Assembly: GCF_900215155.1 (NCBI RefSeq)
Contig: NZ_LT907980.1
Location: 2,604,001-2,668,000 of the forward strand
Source of the DNA: Marinobacter sp. LV10R510-11A
GTDB taxonomy: Bacteria > Pseudomonadota > Gammaproteobacteria > Pseudomonadales > Oleiphilaceae
DNA length: 64,000 nt
Direction: 5' to 3'
Positions 16,880 through 25,392 of this stretch are shown here, piece by piece; within the stretch, counting starts at the first letter, position 1; each line of letters begins with the position of its first letter. The translations under genes were made by a program, and so were the position numbers. Below the pieces are notes generated by a model. The model did not search any database. It saw nothing but the letters and a program-made list of their open reading frames with translations, and had not been told where the DNA came from.

Positions 16880-17654
16880 ATGTCCCGGGTCAGCCAGGCA
16901 CCGGCGCCGAGCAACATGGCGCCACCGTACAACATGCTGAGTGCCGGCACTTCGTTGAAGATCAAAAAGCCCCACATCGTAGCGACTGCGGGCGAAACGA
17001 TAATATCAATCAGCGAATAAACGTTGGCGTTAATGGACTTGAGCACGATCGAGATACCGAAATAGGCGAACCCCATGGATATCAGGCCCAGCCCCGCAGC
17101 CCAGAGCATAACAGGCAAGGACATCCCGAGACTCTCATAGCGAATCATGCCGGTGATATCCCCGGGGCCCACGACGAACACCGAGGGTGACATGATCAAC
17201 GCCGCAAACAGCAGAGACCAGGCAATATCGTTGCCGGTTTCGGTTTTTCCCTCATGGCGCATATAGGTGATCATGGCCGCATAGATCGCACCCACGCCCA
17301 GCGCCACCATGTTACCGAGCATGTAGCCGTCCTGCAGCGGTTTGGCAATCACAATGCCAGCCAGCGCGATCGCGAAAATGAGGATATAGCTTTTTTTCGC
17401 TTTCTCGCCCAGAAAAAGCCACTCTGGCACGCAATCAGTGCTCCGATAAGAAAGGTGTCTTTCCAGTTGCCACGGGGCAGTTTAAGAGGCTGTTTGTTGG
17501 CCCACGGCATGACCAGCATCAGCAATGCCGTTGCAAAGAGAAAGGCGTAAAATGTCAGTGTCTGAACCGGTATCCAGCCGTCCGTCAGCTTGACGAAAAC
17601 ACCAATGGTCGCCTCCGACATGGTGATCAGAACCAGCAATACCCAAGTTTTCAT
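16880..17654 (-). pseudogene. Frameshifted EamA/DMT-family transporter
   Basis: EamA proteins are 10-helix inner-membrane exporters of metabolites. The N-terminal part is read from the ATG at 17654 (MKTWVLLVLITMSEATIGVF) and runs to about 17410. The remainder continues in another frame from about 17430 (PEWLFLGEKAKKSYILIFAI) through LLGAGAWLTRDMSQ. A single frame change near the lysine-rich segment breaks the protein. The natural 3' end is also altered, because the frame runs on into the duplicated MFS fragment. It is therefore doubly damaged and is most likely non-functional. Confidence 0.85.
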
Positions 17655-17961
17655 CGGAGCCTCCCCGTTGATTTGGCTGCAAAGCAGTGCAGGTCATTGA
17701 CGAACGTCGAAAGCTGAGTAGTCTGAATGTTCAGAATGAACCAATGACATCCACATTCATCATAGATGATTACCTGCATGTCCTTGGAAAAGCATGACCT
17801 TATTCACGAAATGCCCGAATCTGCGTCGGGGCGTTATTTGTCAGAAAAACCGGTGCAGGTTTATTTTTAAACACCATCTCTGGTACAACTAAATCTCACG
17901 TTGCGCCTATAAATCTGACCCGGTTTCCGCGCTCCTGTTTCCTCGAATCCTCAATTCCTGA
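17655..17961. other. Gene-free region between EamA pseudogene and MFS gene
   Basis: No coding frame is supported. It would contain the divergent promoters of the two flanking transporter genes; a short inverted element near 17755-17775 (CATTCATCATAGATGATTAC) is the only structure seen. Confidence 0.4.
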
Positions 17962-18094
17962 CTGGCGGAGGCGGCATGAAGTCTCTCTCGAATACAGGGT
18001 TTGCGCTCTTTGGTGCTGCACTGATCGCGATCAGCTACGGGCTCGCGCGCTTTGCTTTTGGTCTATTTGTACCCCCTATCCGGGCCGAGCTGGG
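17962..18094 (+). repeat. Direct repeat, copy B (5' end of the intact MFS gene)
   Basis: The matching copy of 16744-16877, here belonging to the intact transporter gene. Confidence 0.9.
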
Positions 18095-19250
18095 TCTTAC
18101 GCCAGACGTAATCGGTATCATCGGCGCGCTGCCGCTTATTAGTTTCATTCTGGCGACGTTAGTGGCACCGCTCTCTGCCGATCGTCTCGGTGCCCGCAAC
18201 ACGGCCGCCCTGTCGGGTGGTTTCGGCGTCGTCGGTCTGGCGTTGATCAGCCAGGCGTCTGGTGCTCTGTCGCTCGGCGTGGGCGTGTTCGCGTGCGGTA
18301 TCTGCACGGGGCTTATGATGCCGGCACTCACGGCTGCCATGCAGGCGATGGTGAGCCGCTCGGTGCACGGCCGTGTCAGTTCGGTCATGAATGCGGGCAC
18401 CAGCATTGGCGTGGCCGTTGCCGTACCGGTGGTTCTTTTCCTGTCTGGCGCTTGGCGCTCCGCGTACCTGTCCTTTGCCATCCTGGCGGGGATTGGGGTC
18501 GTTGCTGCGTGGTACTTTATCCCTTCCGTGTCTCGGGTCATTCCCGCGAACGCTGCGTCGACAACTCCAATCAGCGCCCTGCAGTGGTGGCGTCTGTTCA
18601 GGCTTTCGCTGTTTGCATTCGTAATGGGCTTCGTTTCCTCTGCGTACTGGATCTTCGCACCCGATTTAATGGTCACCCTCGGCGGCCTACCGCCCTCTGC
18701 AACCGGGTGGCTGTGGCTTGCGGTTGGCATTGCCGGCATCGGAGGTGCCGTGGTGGCCGACCTGGCCGATCGCAACAACCCACCCATCACACATTCACTG
18801 ATGCTGGTGATGTTATCCGCGAGCTTGACACTGCTTGCTGCCAGCCCTGATCAGCTGGTGCTCGCGGCATTCTCTGCGCTGGTTTTCGGTCTGGCCTATA
18901 TGAGCCTGACGGGGCTCTATCTGATGACCGGCATCCGCCTGTTACCGGGCCGAATGTCGATGGGGCCGGTACTGCCGTTCATGGCTGTCTCGCTCGGGCA
19001 GGCAACCGGCTCGCCCGTTGTCGGCATGCTGGTGAGTGAATTCGGATACGCCAATGCGTTTGCTACCTTCTCCGCGATCGGCATCCTGGTAGCAATGTTG
19101 TCGCCACTGTACCCGCGCTACATTGACGATGAGCCCGAGGAGGAGCAGATTGAAGACCAAACTGGTCTTCAGGCGGCGTACAATTACCAGCTCCTGGACG
19201 AAGATGGAGAGCCACTGGCACCTGTCGCGGATGAGACTGAAAACCCGTAG
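17976..19250 (+). CDS. MFS transporter (CynX/NimT-like)
   Basis: A 424-residue inner-membrane transporter with about 12 hydrophobic segments. The first (GFALFGAALIAISYGLARFAFGLF) starts at residue 8, and a charged loop follows the second helix (SADRLGARNT, the MFS motif A position). The central loop near residue 190 separates two six-helix halves. The C-terminal 40 residues are acidic and cytoplasmic (DDEPEEEQIEDQ). GGAGG lies 7 bases before the ATG. The substrate cannot be told from sequence. Its 5' end is duplicated at 16744. Confidence 0.85.
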   Translation: MKSLSNTGFALFGAALIAISYGLARFAFGLFVPPIRAELGLTPDVIGIIGALPLISFILATLVAPLSADRLGARNTAALSGGFGVVGLALISQASGALSLGVGVFACGICTGLMMPALTAAMQAMVSRSVHGRVSSVMNAGTSIGVAVAVPVVLFLSGAWRSAYLSFAILAGIGVVAAWYFIPSVSRVIPANAASTTPISALQWWRLFRLSLFAFVMGFVSSAYWIFAPDLMVTLGGLPPSATGWLWLAVGIAGIGGAVVADLADRNNPPITHSLMLVMLSASLTLLAASPDQLVLAAFSALVFGLAYMSLTGLYLMTGIRLLPGRMSMGPVLPFMAVSLGQATGSPVVGMLVSEFGYANAFATFSAIGILVAMLSPLYPRYIDDEPEEEQIEDQTGLQAAYNYQLLDEDGEPLAPVADETENP

Positions 19251-19497
19251 CCGATCTCTGCTTAAATAAATCTGTCCCGATTTTCAGTCCCCAGGATTAT
19301 AAAGCTTTTTGCTTTTCTGATTTTTTTGCTCTAGCATGAACACTCTAATTTTTCACCATACTGTAGACCCATAGTTTGAAGTTAGACGGATCCTCGCCGA
19401 CAAATTCGTTTGGTGAATCCTTCTTCAATTGCCTAATAGCGGAACCGGTGAATTATCGAGACAGATATTTATAGATTTTTATGGGTCTCGGTAGACA

Positions 19498-20364
19498 TCA
19501 CTCAATGTTCTGCACCTGCTCCCGCACCTGCTCGATCAGCACCTTCAAATCCACAGCGGTCCGGGTTACACCGGCATCGATGCTTTTGCTACTTAGGGTG
19601 TTGGCCTCCCGGTTCAGCTCCTGCATCAGGAAATCCAGCCGGCGGCCAATGGCTTCATCGCGCTTGAGAGTGTCGGTAACCTCACTAATGTGAGCATCCA
19701 GCCGATCCAGCTCTTCTGCCACATCGCTTTTTTGCGCCAGCATGACCATTTCCTGAGTAATACGTTCAGGGTCCAGCTCTATTCTGGCCTTCTGGAAACG
19801 CTCGCGCAGGTGCTCCTCCTGGGCCTTGAGCAGCCCGGGCATGCCATTGCGAACTGTCGCGATCAACGTATTCATTTGCGTCAGCCGATCCTCAAACAGC
19901 GGGCGCAAGCGCTCGCCTTCCCGCTCTCGCACAACTGCAAGCTCTTCAACCGTTTGCGCGAACAGCTTCATGGCAGATTCTTTAACTGAGCTAAAGTCTT
20001 GCTCCGGAACGGACAGCACCCCGGGCCAGCGCAGAATTTCCAGAGCATTAATGTGCGCTGGATTATCCAGCATACGATTAACGTGGTTTGCAGCCTGGTT
20101 GACCGCCTGCGCTATATCCTCATTAACCTCAAATTTTGGAACACCCGCCTCGGTAGACTGCAAGCGAATCGACACATCCACCTTGCCCCGATTAAGCTGC
20201 TTTCGCAGCTCTTCCCGGAATGGATTCTCAAGCTCGCGCAGGGCCTCTGGCAGCCGGAAAGACGGCTCTAGATAGCGGTGATTGACGGTACGAATCTCAC
20301 ACGTCAGCGTTCCCTGGCTATCCTGAATATCCTTCCGGGCAAATGCAGTCATGCTTTTAATCAT
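19498..20364 (-). CDS. yicC: YicC-family endoribonuclease
   Basis: YicC proteins are widely conserved and act as endoribonucleases, for example on small RNAs in E. coli. From the ATG at 20364 (GGAG 5 bases before) there are 288 residues: the N-terminal YicC domain (MIKSMTAFARKD, EIRTVNHRYLEPSFRLPE) and the C-terminal DUF1732 part (KSDVAEELDRLDAHISEV, GRRLDFLMQELNREANTLSSK). It is divergent from rph, the same arrangement as in Pseudomonas. An ATG at 20397 would add 11 non-conserved residues. Confidence 0.95.
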   Translation of the reverse strand: MIKSMTAFARKDIQDSQGTLTCEIRTVNHRYLEPSFRLPEALRELENPFREELRKQLNRGKVDVSIRLQSTEAGVPKFEVNEDIAQAVNQAANHVNRMLDNPAHINALEILRWPGVLSVPEQDFSSVKESAMKLFAQTVEELAVVREREGERLRPLFEDRLTQMNTLIATVRNGMPGLLKAQEEHLRERFQKARIELDPERITQEMVMLAQKSDVAEELDRLDAHISEVTDTLKRDEAIGRRLDFLMQELNREANTLSSKSIDAGVTRTAVDLKVLIEQVREQVQNIE

Positions 20365-20579
20365 CTCGGCTCCGGCTTTGTTAGTGGTCGCAATCATTGT
20401 TTGTAGAGCTTGAGTCTAACAGGCTGTGATCACCTGCGGCGAACGCCACTGCAGGCATTAAAGGCACCGGGACGAGCACCCCGGTACCCGTGCCCGACGT
20501 GTTACACTTCGCGGCTTTCCAACTCCAATCCGTCCGGGGCAAACTATCCGGACACCAACCTAAAAAACCAGGAATTATT

Positions 20580-21296
20580 ATGCGTCCAAGCGGCAGAACG
20601 CCCGAACAGCCCAGAGAAATTCGCCTTACCCGGAACTACACCTGCCACGCTGAAGGCTCCGTGCTGGTTGAATTCGGCAACACCAAAGTGATCTGCACGG
20701 CTTCCGTAGAAAACAAAGTGCCGCCGTTCCTGCGCGGCCAAGGCAAAGGTTGGATTACCGCCGAATACGGCATGCTGCCCCGCTCAACCGGCAGCCGCAT
20801 GGGCCGCGAAGCAGCCCGTGGCAAACAAGGCGGTCGCACCGTGGAAATCCAACGCCTGATCGGCCGTTCCCTGCGCTCAGCCGTCGACATGGAAGCTCTG
20901 GGTGAGCACACCATCACCATCGACTGCGACGTCATCCAAGCCGACGGCGGCACCCGCACCGCTGCCATCACCGGCGGCTGCGTAGCACTGGTAGATGCCC
21001 TCAACTACCTGGTTGCGGAAAAGCGCATCAAGAAGTCACCACTGAAGCAAATGATCGCAGCCGTGTCCGTGGGTGTTTACAAAGGAACGCCCGTGGTTGA
21101 TCTGGATTATCCGGAAGATTCCGAAGCCGAAACCGATATGAACGTGATCATGACCGACCAAGGTGGTTTCATCGAAATTCAGGGTACTGCGGAAGGTGCG
21201 CCGTTTGTTCAGGAAGAGCTCGACAGCATGCTGAAACTGGCCAAGCAAGGCATTGAAAAGCTATTCTTACTGCAGAAAGAAGCGCTGGAAGGCTAG
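20580..21296 (+). CDS. rph: Ribonuclease PH
   Basis: RNase PH is a phosphate-dependent 3'-5' exoribonuclease that trims tRNA 3' ends in the cytoplasm as a hexamer. The 238-residue product starts [14 protein letters not shown] and contains [19 protein letters not shown], the arginine-rich [20 protein letters not shown] segment and [19 protein letters not shown], all family hallmarks. It is full length. The ATG at 20580 is chosen because family proteins start there; upstream in-frame sequence is not conserved. Confidence 0.97.
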   Translation: MRPSGRTPEQPREIRLTRNYTCHAEGSVLVEFGNTKVICTASVENKVPPFLRGQGKGWITAEYGMLPRSTGSRMGREAARGKQGGRTVEIQRLIGRSLRSAVDMEALGEHTITIDCDVIQADGGTRTAAITGGCVALVDALNYLVAEKRIKKSPLKQMIAAVSVGVYKGTPVVDLDYPEDSEAETDMNVIMTDQGGFIEIQGTAEGAPFVQEELDSMLKLAKQGIEKLFLLQKEALEG

Positions 21297-21303
21297 TCAC
21301 AAG

Positions 21304-21339
21304 TCTGGGGAAACGTCATCGAACAGACGCTCCCCCAGA
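21304..21339. terminator. Hairpin between rph and crc
   Basis: TCTGGGG (21304-21310) pairs with CCCCAGA (21333-21339) between two convergent genes. There is no U-run; it may act as a weak bidirectional end signal. Confidence 0.35.
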
Positions 21340-21342
21340 TAT

Positions 21343-22149
21343 TTAGAAACCGATTTCTATATCGTAATCCATAATCACCGGAGCGTGATCCGAAAACCGG
21401 GTCGTGCTGTCAATCCAGCCATCCTGAATGGTCTTGCGAATGCCCGGCGTCATTAGCTGGTAATCCACCCGAATGCCCGCATTCTTCCGCGAACCCTCAG
21501 TCTGCTCCGGCCACCAGGTAAACTGATTACCCTGCTTATTGATATCACGGAACGCATCCACGCAACCCATCTCATCAAAAAACCGGTCGAGCCAAGCACG
21601 CTCATGGGGCAAAAACCCCGAATAATCCAATTTATGGTACAGGGGGCTGGCATCCGTAACATGGTGTGCCGTCTGCAGGTTCGCACCAAAAATAAACTGC
21701 CGCCGCTTGCGCAGCGTTTTTTGCATGTGCAAACCGAACGCATCCAAAAAGTCATCTTTATGGTCGAGTACCGTCAGGTCATCTTCACTGATCAACTCTT
21801 CCTCACGACCCAGCGCGCAGGGAGCCAGCACACAAGCCACAGACACCTTATCGAAATCTGCCTGAATAAAGCGCCCTTCGCGATCTGCCTGCTCGTTAGC
21901 GAAACCGTACATGATGGCCTTGGGAAAATGCCGCGTGTAAATGCCCACGCCACCATCCTCATTGTTTTCGCCATCTATGAAATACGCTTCATAGCCCTCA
22001 GGAATGAGATTTTTGTCTTCAATCTCATAGGCGCGCATACGGTGATCTTGAACACAAACAACATCTGCATCCTGCTCGGCCAGCCAGTCGAAGAAACCTT
22101 TTTCAACAGCCTGGGCAAGACCATTGACGCTGATTGATACTACCCGCAT
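21343..22149 (-). CDS. crc: Crc-like catabolite repression control protein (ExoIII fold)
   Basis: A 268-residue protein of the exonuclease III/EEP fold. Its place between rph and pyrE is that of Pseudomonas crc, and segments such as [40 protein letters not shown] and [13 protein letters not shown] fit Crc. ExoIII catalytic residues are altered: the metal-binding Glu (LQETK in ExoIII) is Asp (VQDHR), and the GDFN motif is replaced by GANL. Crc in Pseudomonas is not a nuclease and helps Hfq repress translation of catabolic mRNAs. I infer the same role here. It converges on rph and is divergent from pyrE. Confidence 0.88.
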   Translation of the reverse strand: MRVVSISVNGLAQAVEKGFFDWLAEQDADVVCVQDHRMRAYEIEDKNLIPEGYEAYFIDGENNEDGGVGIYTRHFPKAIMYGFANEQADREGRFIQADFDKVSVACVLAPCALGREEELISEDDLTVLDHKDDFLDAFGLHMQKTLRKRRQFIFGANLQTAHHVTDASPLYHKLDYSGFLPHERAWLDRFFDEMGCVDAFRDINKQGNQFTWWPEQTEGSRKNAGIRVDYQLMTPGIRKTIQDGWIDSTTRFSDHAPVIMDYDIEIGF

Positions 22150-22230
22150 ACGTGTTCCCTGATTCGGTTTGTGTGTATGATACCGTTTTTACGCGTCATT
22201 AAAAGATCCACACCCGCCAGAAGCCTTACC

Positions 22231-22869
22231 ATGCACGACTATCAGCAACATTTTATTGAATTCGCCATCCGCCGCAACGTACTTCGCTTTGGCGATTTCA
22301 CACTCAAGTCCGGTCGGACCAGCCCCTACTTTTTTAACGCTGGGCTGTTTAACACCGGGGACGACCTACTACAGCTCAGTAAGGCCTACGCCGCAGCCAT
22401 CGACCGCAGTGGGCTTGATTATGACATCATATTCGGGCCTGCCTATAAGGGCATCCCGTTGGCAACAGTTACTGCCATGGCCTTGGCCCAAGAGGGCAAA
22501 AGTAAACCGTTTGCTTTTAACCGCAAAGAAAAGAAAGATCACGGCGAGGGCGGTAATATTGTCGGTGCCCAGTTGCAGGGTAACGTACTCATCGTTGATG
22601 ATGTTATTACTGCTGGCACAGCCATACGCGAATCCATCAGTCTTATCCGTGCAGCAGGGGCAAAACCCGCTGGCGTGCTAATCGCCTTGGACAGGCAGGA
22701 GCGCGGCAACGGCCAACTCTCCGCGATACAAGAAGTGGAGAGCGAATTTGGCATTCCGGTGGTCAGTATCATCCGCCTGGAACAAGTTTTGGACTATCTT
22801 AAGACCAACCCGGAGTTTTCTGGCCACGCCACGAAGGTAGCCAGCTACCGGGAACGCTACGGAGTCTGA
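22231..22869 (+). CDS. pyrE: Orotate phosphoribosyltransferase
   Basis: PyrE makes orotidine monophosphate from orotate and PRPP in pyrimidine synthesis. The 212-residue product starts [21 protein letters not shown], carries the [10 protein letters not shown] loop, the [13 protein letters not shown] catalytic loop and the PRPP-binding motif [16 protein letters not shown]. It is full length. The ATG at 22231 fits the family; an upstream ATG at 22171 would add 20 unrelated residues. Confidence 0.97.
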   Translation: MHDYQQHFIEFAIRRNVLRFGDFTLKSGRTSPYFFNAGLFNTGDDLLQLSKAYAAAIDRSGLDYDIIFGPAYKGIPLATVTAMALAQEGKSKPFAFNRKEKKDHGEGGNIVGAQLQGNVLIVDDVITAGTAIRESISLIRAAGAKPAGVLIALDRQERGNGQLSAIQEVESEFGIPVVSIIRLEQVLDYLKTNPEFSGHATKVASYRERYGV

Positions 22870-22872
22870 CTG

Positions 22873-23523
22873 ATGCACAAGCGCCTGACCGTATTTTCAG
22901 CCACTGCGGCTCTCTTGCTGCCCATGGGTATGACAGCCCTGGCAGAATCTAGCATGTACCGCTACTCGGACGAAGAAGGCCAGCTTGTAATCAGCAACAC
23001 CATTCCCCAACAAGCCACTAAACGCGGCTACGACATCCTCAATTCAAACGGGCGGGTAATGGAAACCATCCCCCCGGCGCCAACAGAGGCAGAGATTGTC
23101 GCTCGCGAAGCAGAAAAGCAGCGTCAAAAAGAGCTCACACTTCAACGCGAGAAAGACGCTCGACTTCTAAAGCGCTTCAGCCATCCCGATCAAGCAATCA
23201 AAGCCATGCACCGCAAACTGGGTGAATTGCAGGGGCTGATTCAGCTCAAACGAGGCAATATTTCCGTTATCTCGAGCCAACTGGACAGTGAACAAAGCCG
23301 CGCTGCAGATATGGAGCGTAACGGCCAGAAAATACCGGACGCAACCCTCGAAAAAATCTACCGTCTTGAATCCCAAATCCGTGATATCGAGCGGGAAATT
23401 TCCGGGCAAGCTCAGGAAATAAACTCCCTCAAGCAGGCTTTTGAGAAGGACATAAAGCGCCTTGAAAAAGTCACTGGCGAGACGCGCACTCTATCGTTGG
23501 AAGCAACCGACACCACCGATTAA
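22873..23523 (+). CDS. DUF4124 domain protein, exported
   Basis: A 216-residue envelope protein that begins 3 bases after pyrE, so it is probably co-transcribed with it. Residues 1-24 are a signal peptide ending TALAES. Residues 27-50 (SMYRYSDEEGQLVISNTIP) are the DUF4124 motif, and residues 75-205 are a charged coiled coil. A role in the periplasm or outer membrane is likely; nothing more specific can be said. A terminator follows. Confidence 0.85.
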   Translation: MHKRLTVFSATAALLLPMGMTALAESSMYRYSDEEGQLVISNTIPQQATKRGYDILNSNGRVMETIPPAPTEAEIVAREAEKQRQKELTLQREKDARLLKRFSHPDQAIKAMHRKLGELQGLIQLKRGNISVISSQLDSEQSRAADMERNGQKIPDATLEKIYRLESQIRDIEREISGQAQEINSLKQAFEKDIKRLEKVTGETRTLSLEATDTTD

Positions 23524-23567
23524 CCTGCACTCAGGGCACCAACCGCAAATGGCCATCGGCCAAACGC

Positions 23568-23606
23568 AAAAAGGGCGCCATAGCTTGAGCCGGCGCCCTT
23601 TTTGTT
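23568..23606. terminator. Bidirectional terminator
   Basis: AAAAAGGGCGCC and GGCGCCCTTTTT flank a 12-base loop, giving U-runs on both strands between two convergent genes. Confidence 0.9.
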
Positions 23607-23649
23607 TATCGGTAAAAACTACGTACCGACATAACCGCTTACCTCACAA

Positions 23650-24069
23650 TCAGGCTGAAGCAGTTGCGTTCTTCTCAGCAGTCTTTTTCTTCGCAGTTGT
23701 CTTGCGAGCAGCTGGCTTCTTGGCTTCTACAGACTTATTAGCGTCCTGAGCGGCTTCAGACACGTCGTCTGCTGCTTCAGAAACTGTGTCTGCGCCTTCG
23801 ACTGCTTCTTTCTCGAGCTTTGCTACGAGATCAGCTGCAAAGTTACCAAAACGGCTGTTCAGGTTGCGCAGCTGGCCAAAAAGACCGTCGCTGTAACCGT
23901 TGTAACGATTGCGCAGGCTTTCAACGCTGTATTCACGCGCGCCAGTTTCCAGCTTTTCTGCGTACTCGAACGGCTTAGATGCAAGCTTCTTCTGCTGCTC
24001 TTCAGCTGCATTGATGCCTTTGTCTACGATTTCCTGAAGCTGTTCCTGATAAGTTTTAAGTTTACCCAT
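23650..24069 (-). CDS. Phasin-family protein with Lys/Ala-rich tail
   Basis: A 139-residue protein. Residues 1-85 are amphipathic helices of the phasin type (YQEQLQEIVDKGINAAEEQQKK, then a Phe/Leu-rich helix). The tail (AKKPAARKTTAKKKTAEKNA) is histone H1-like, as in PhaF of Pseudomonas. Phasins coat polyhydroxyalkanoate granules, and the basic tail in PhaF binds DNA and helps granule partitioning. No PHA synthase is in this window. AGGAG lies before the ATG at 24069. Confidence 0.85.
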   Translation of the reverse strand: MGKLKTYQEQLQEIVDKGINAAEEQQKKLASKPFEYAEKLETGAREYSVESLRNRYNGYSDGLFGQLRNLNSRFGNFAADLVAKLEKEAVEGADTVSEAADDVSEAAQDANKSVEAKKPAARKTTAKKKTAEKNATASA

Positions 24070-24410
24070 GTCACTTCTCCTTAGTTTATTGAAGCTAGTT
24101 CAGACACTCCCCTTACTGCGTCTGATCTTGCTCTAGACCGCGTGATCAGTGCGAAGGTGAGTGCCTTTGTTTGATTCTATGACCAAGGTTACGGTTAAAA
24201 ATTAGAATGTTCATACTAAAAACAGAAGCTTTGATCTTGAGACGTATACGTTATTTTACGGATCAGTTCCTTGTCATGCGCCCCTCGATACGCATAATGC
24301 TCGCTGTTTCGGTAGCCCGCCTCCCCCGTTTTATTCGGGCTCTACAAACGCAGTTAAAAAAAGAGGCTGTACAACACCAGCCCTAACGCGAGAGTTCCAC
24401 AGAGATTGTT
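24070..24410. other. Gene-free region upstream of the phasin gene
   Basis: No supported gene. A hairpin with AGCCCG/CGGGCT stems lies near 24315-24340. Divergent promoters for the phasin and the lipoprotein genes are expected here but cannot be placed. Confidence 0.4.
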
Positions 24411-24935
24411 ATGAAGAAAACCACGCCTTATCAATTCTTCTCCCAACGGAGCGGATTTACGCTGTTTGCTTGCCTGCCATTTATTGTTTTTATGTCGACA
24501 CTGATGCTGCTAGCCGGTTGCCAAGAAGATGACAGAGCCAATCACTCAACGATTTTCCGGGCGTCGGAGCTGGCAAACAACCGGTTCGACACAGCGACAG
24601 GTGGATTACTCGAAACACTTGGGCAGAAAAAAACGCCTGCCAAGAACTCTGTAGCAGAACCAAAGCCAAAGCCCCCCAAAGCACTGAGCTGGAGCGCGCC
24701 ACAAACACGGGAAGATGGCTCCGCGCTGAAGGCGGGGAACATTGCAGGGTTCCGAATTTACTACCGCTTACGGCATGAGAATAGCTTCAATGTAATTCCT
24801 GTGGACAGCCCAGACCGCACAAGCCAGCCACTTACCGACTTGCCGCCAGGCGCTTACGAATTTGCGATTACAACGGTTGATGCAGAGGGGCTGGAAAGCA
24901 GGCGCTCGGCGCCCGTTCTGGTTGATCTGATCTGA
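24411..24935 (+). CDS. Lipoprotein with fibronectin type III-like domain
   Basis: A 174-residue protein. A hydrophobic segment (residues 16-40) ends in the lipobox LLAGC, so it is probably acylated at Cys42. A Pro/Lys-rich linker follows. Residues 85-174 form a fibronectin type III-like beta domain (LSWSAPQTREDGSAL, IAGFRIYYRLRH, LPPGAYEFAITTVDAEGLES). It is an envelope protein of unknown binding target. It converges on the DUF2782 gene. Confidence 0.8.
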   Translation: MKKTTPYQFFSQRSGFTLFACLPFIVFMSTLMLLAGCQEDDRANHSTIFRASELANNRFDTATGGLLETLGQKKTPAKNSVAEPKPKPPKALSWSAPQTREDGSALKAGNIAGFRIYYRLRHENSFNVIPVDSPDRTSQPLTDLPPGAYEFAITTVDAEGLESRRSAPVLVDLI

Positions 24936-24944
24936 GCAAACTGC

Positions 24945-25283
24945 TTACCAGCGAAACAGTATCCAGCTTGGAACCAACACGCCAGAATCCGCTTCCCGAA
25001 CCCAGCCACCGCCGTCTGCGGGCACTAGGTAATACTCACCGCCAACTTCCGGCACCACCTTTATCTCTATCAGTTGTCCGTTCACACGGTACTCGTAGAA
25101 CACCTCATCGTCACCAGGGCGAATAACAATCTGCGGGCCATCGCTGGATGACTGGTAATCCGAGATCACTACTGGCTCTTTGGGCGTTTCTACAACGGTT
25201 TCATCCAGCGCACCACTTTCCTGCGCCAGCGCAGACCCCAGGCCCCATACGAGCAGAAATGCGGAACAGGCGATTCGTTTCAT
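24945..25283 (-). CDS. DUF2782 periplasmic protein
   Basis: A 112-residue protein with a signal peptide (MKRIACSAFLLVWGLGSALAQ) and a small beta-rich DUF2782 domain (VISDYQSSSDGPQIVIRPGD, EYRVNGQLIEIKVVP). DUF2782 genes sit next to and divergent from polA in Pseudomonas and relatives, as here. The function is unknown. Confidence 0.88.
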   Translation of the reverse strand: MKRIACSAFLLVWGLGSALAQESGALDETVVETPKEPVVISDYQSSSDGPQIVIRPGDDEVFYEYRVNGQLIEIKVVPEVGGEYYLVPADGGGWVREADSGVLVPSWILFRW

Positions 25284-25298
25284 TTTCGTGATACCCTT

Positions 25299-25342
25299 TT
25301 GTTCATCAAATTAAGTACAGTTGTCCATCAAATTAAATACAG
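25299..25342. repeat. Two tandem 22-bp repeats upstream of polA
   Basis: The unit TTGTTCATCAAATTAAGTACAG (25299-25320) is followed at once by a second copy differing at two bases (25321-25342). They lie between the divergent DUF2782 and polA starts, where an operator could act. Confidence 0.85.
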
Positions 25343-25392
25343 AGTTGCACAAGCCAACCCACGCTTCAATCAGAATCCGGATCCGCTTTGAC

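Noticed and set aside
16813..17430. EamA 3' part as an intact 205-residue gene
   Set aside because: It begins in the middle of a transporter and ends in duplicated MFS sequence, so it is the second half of a frameshifted gene.
18035..18790. Long minus-strand frame of 251 codons inside the MFS gene
   Set aside because: High G+C third positions in the MFS frame create long antisense frames; the MFS frame has clear membrane helices.
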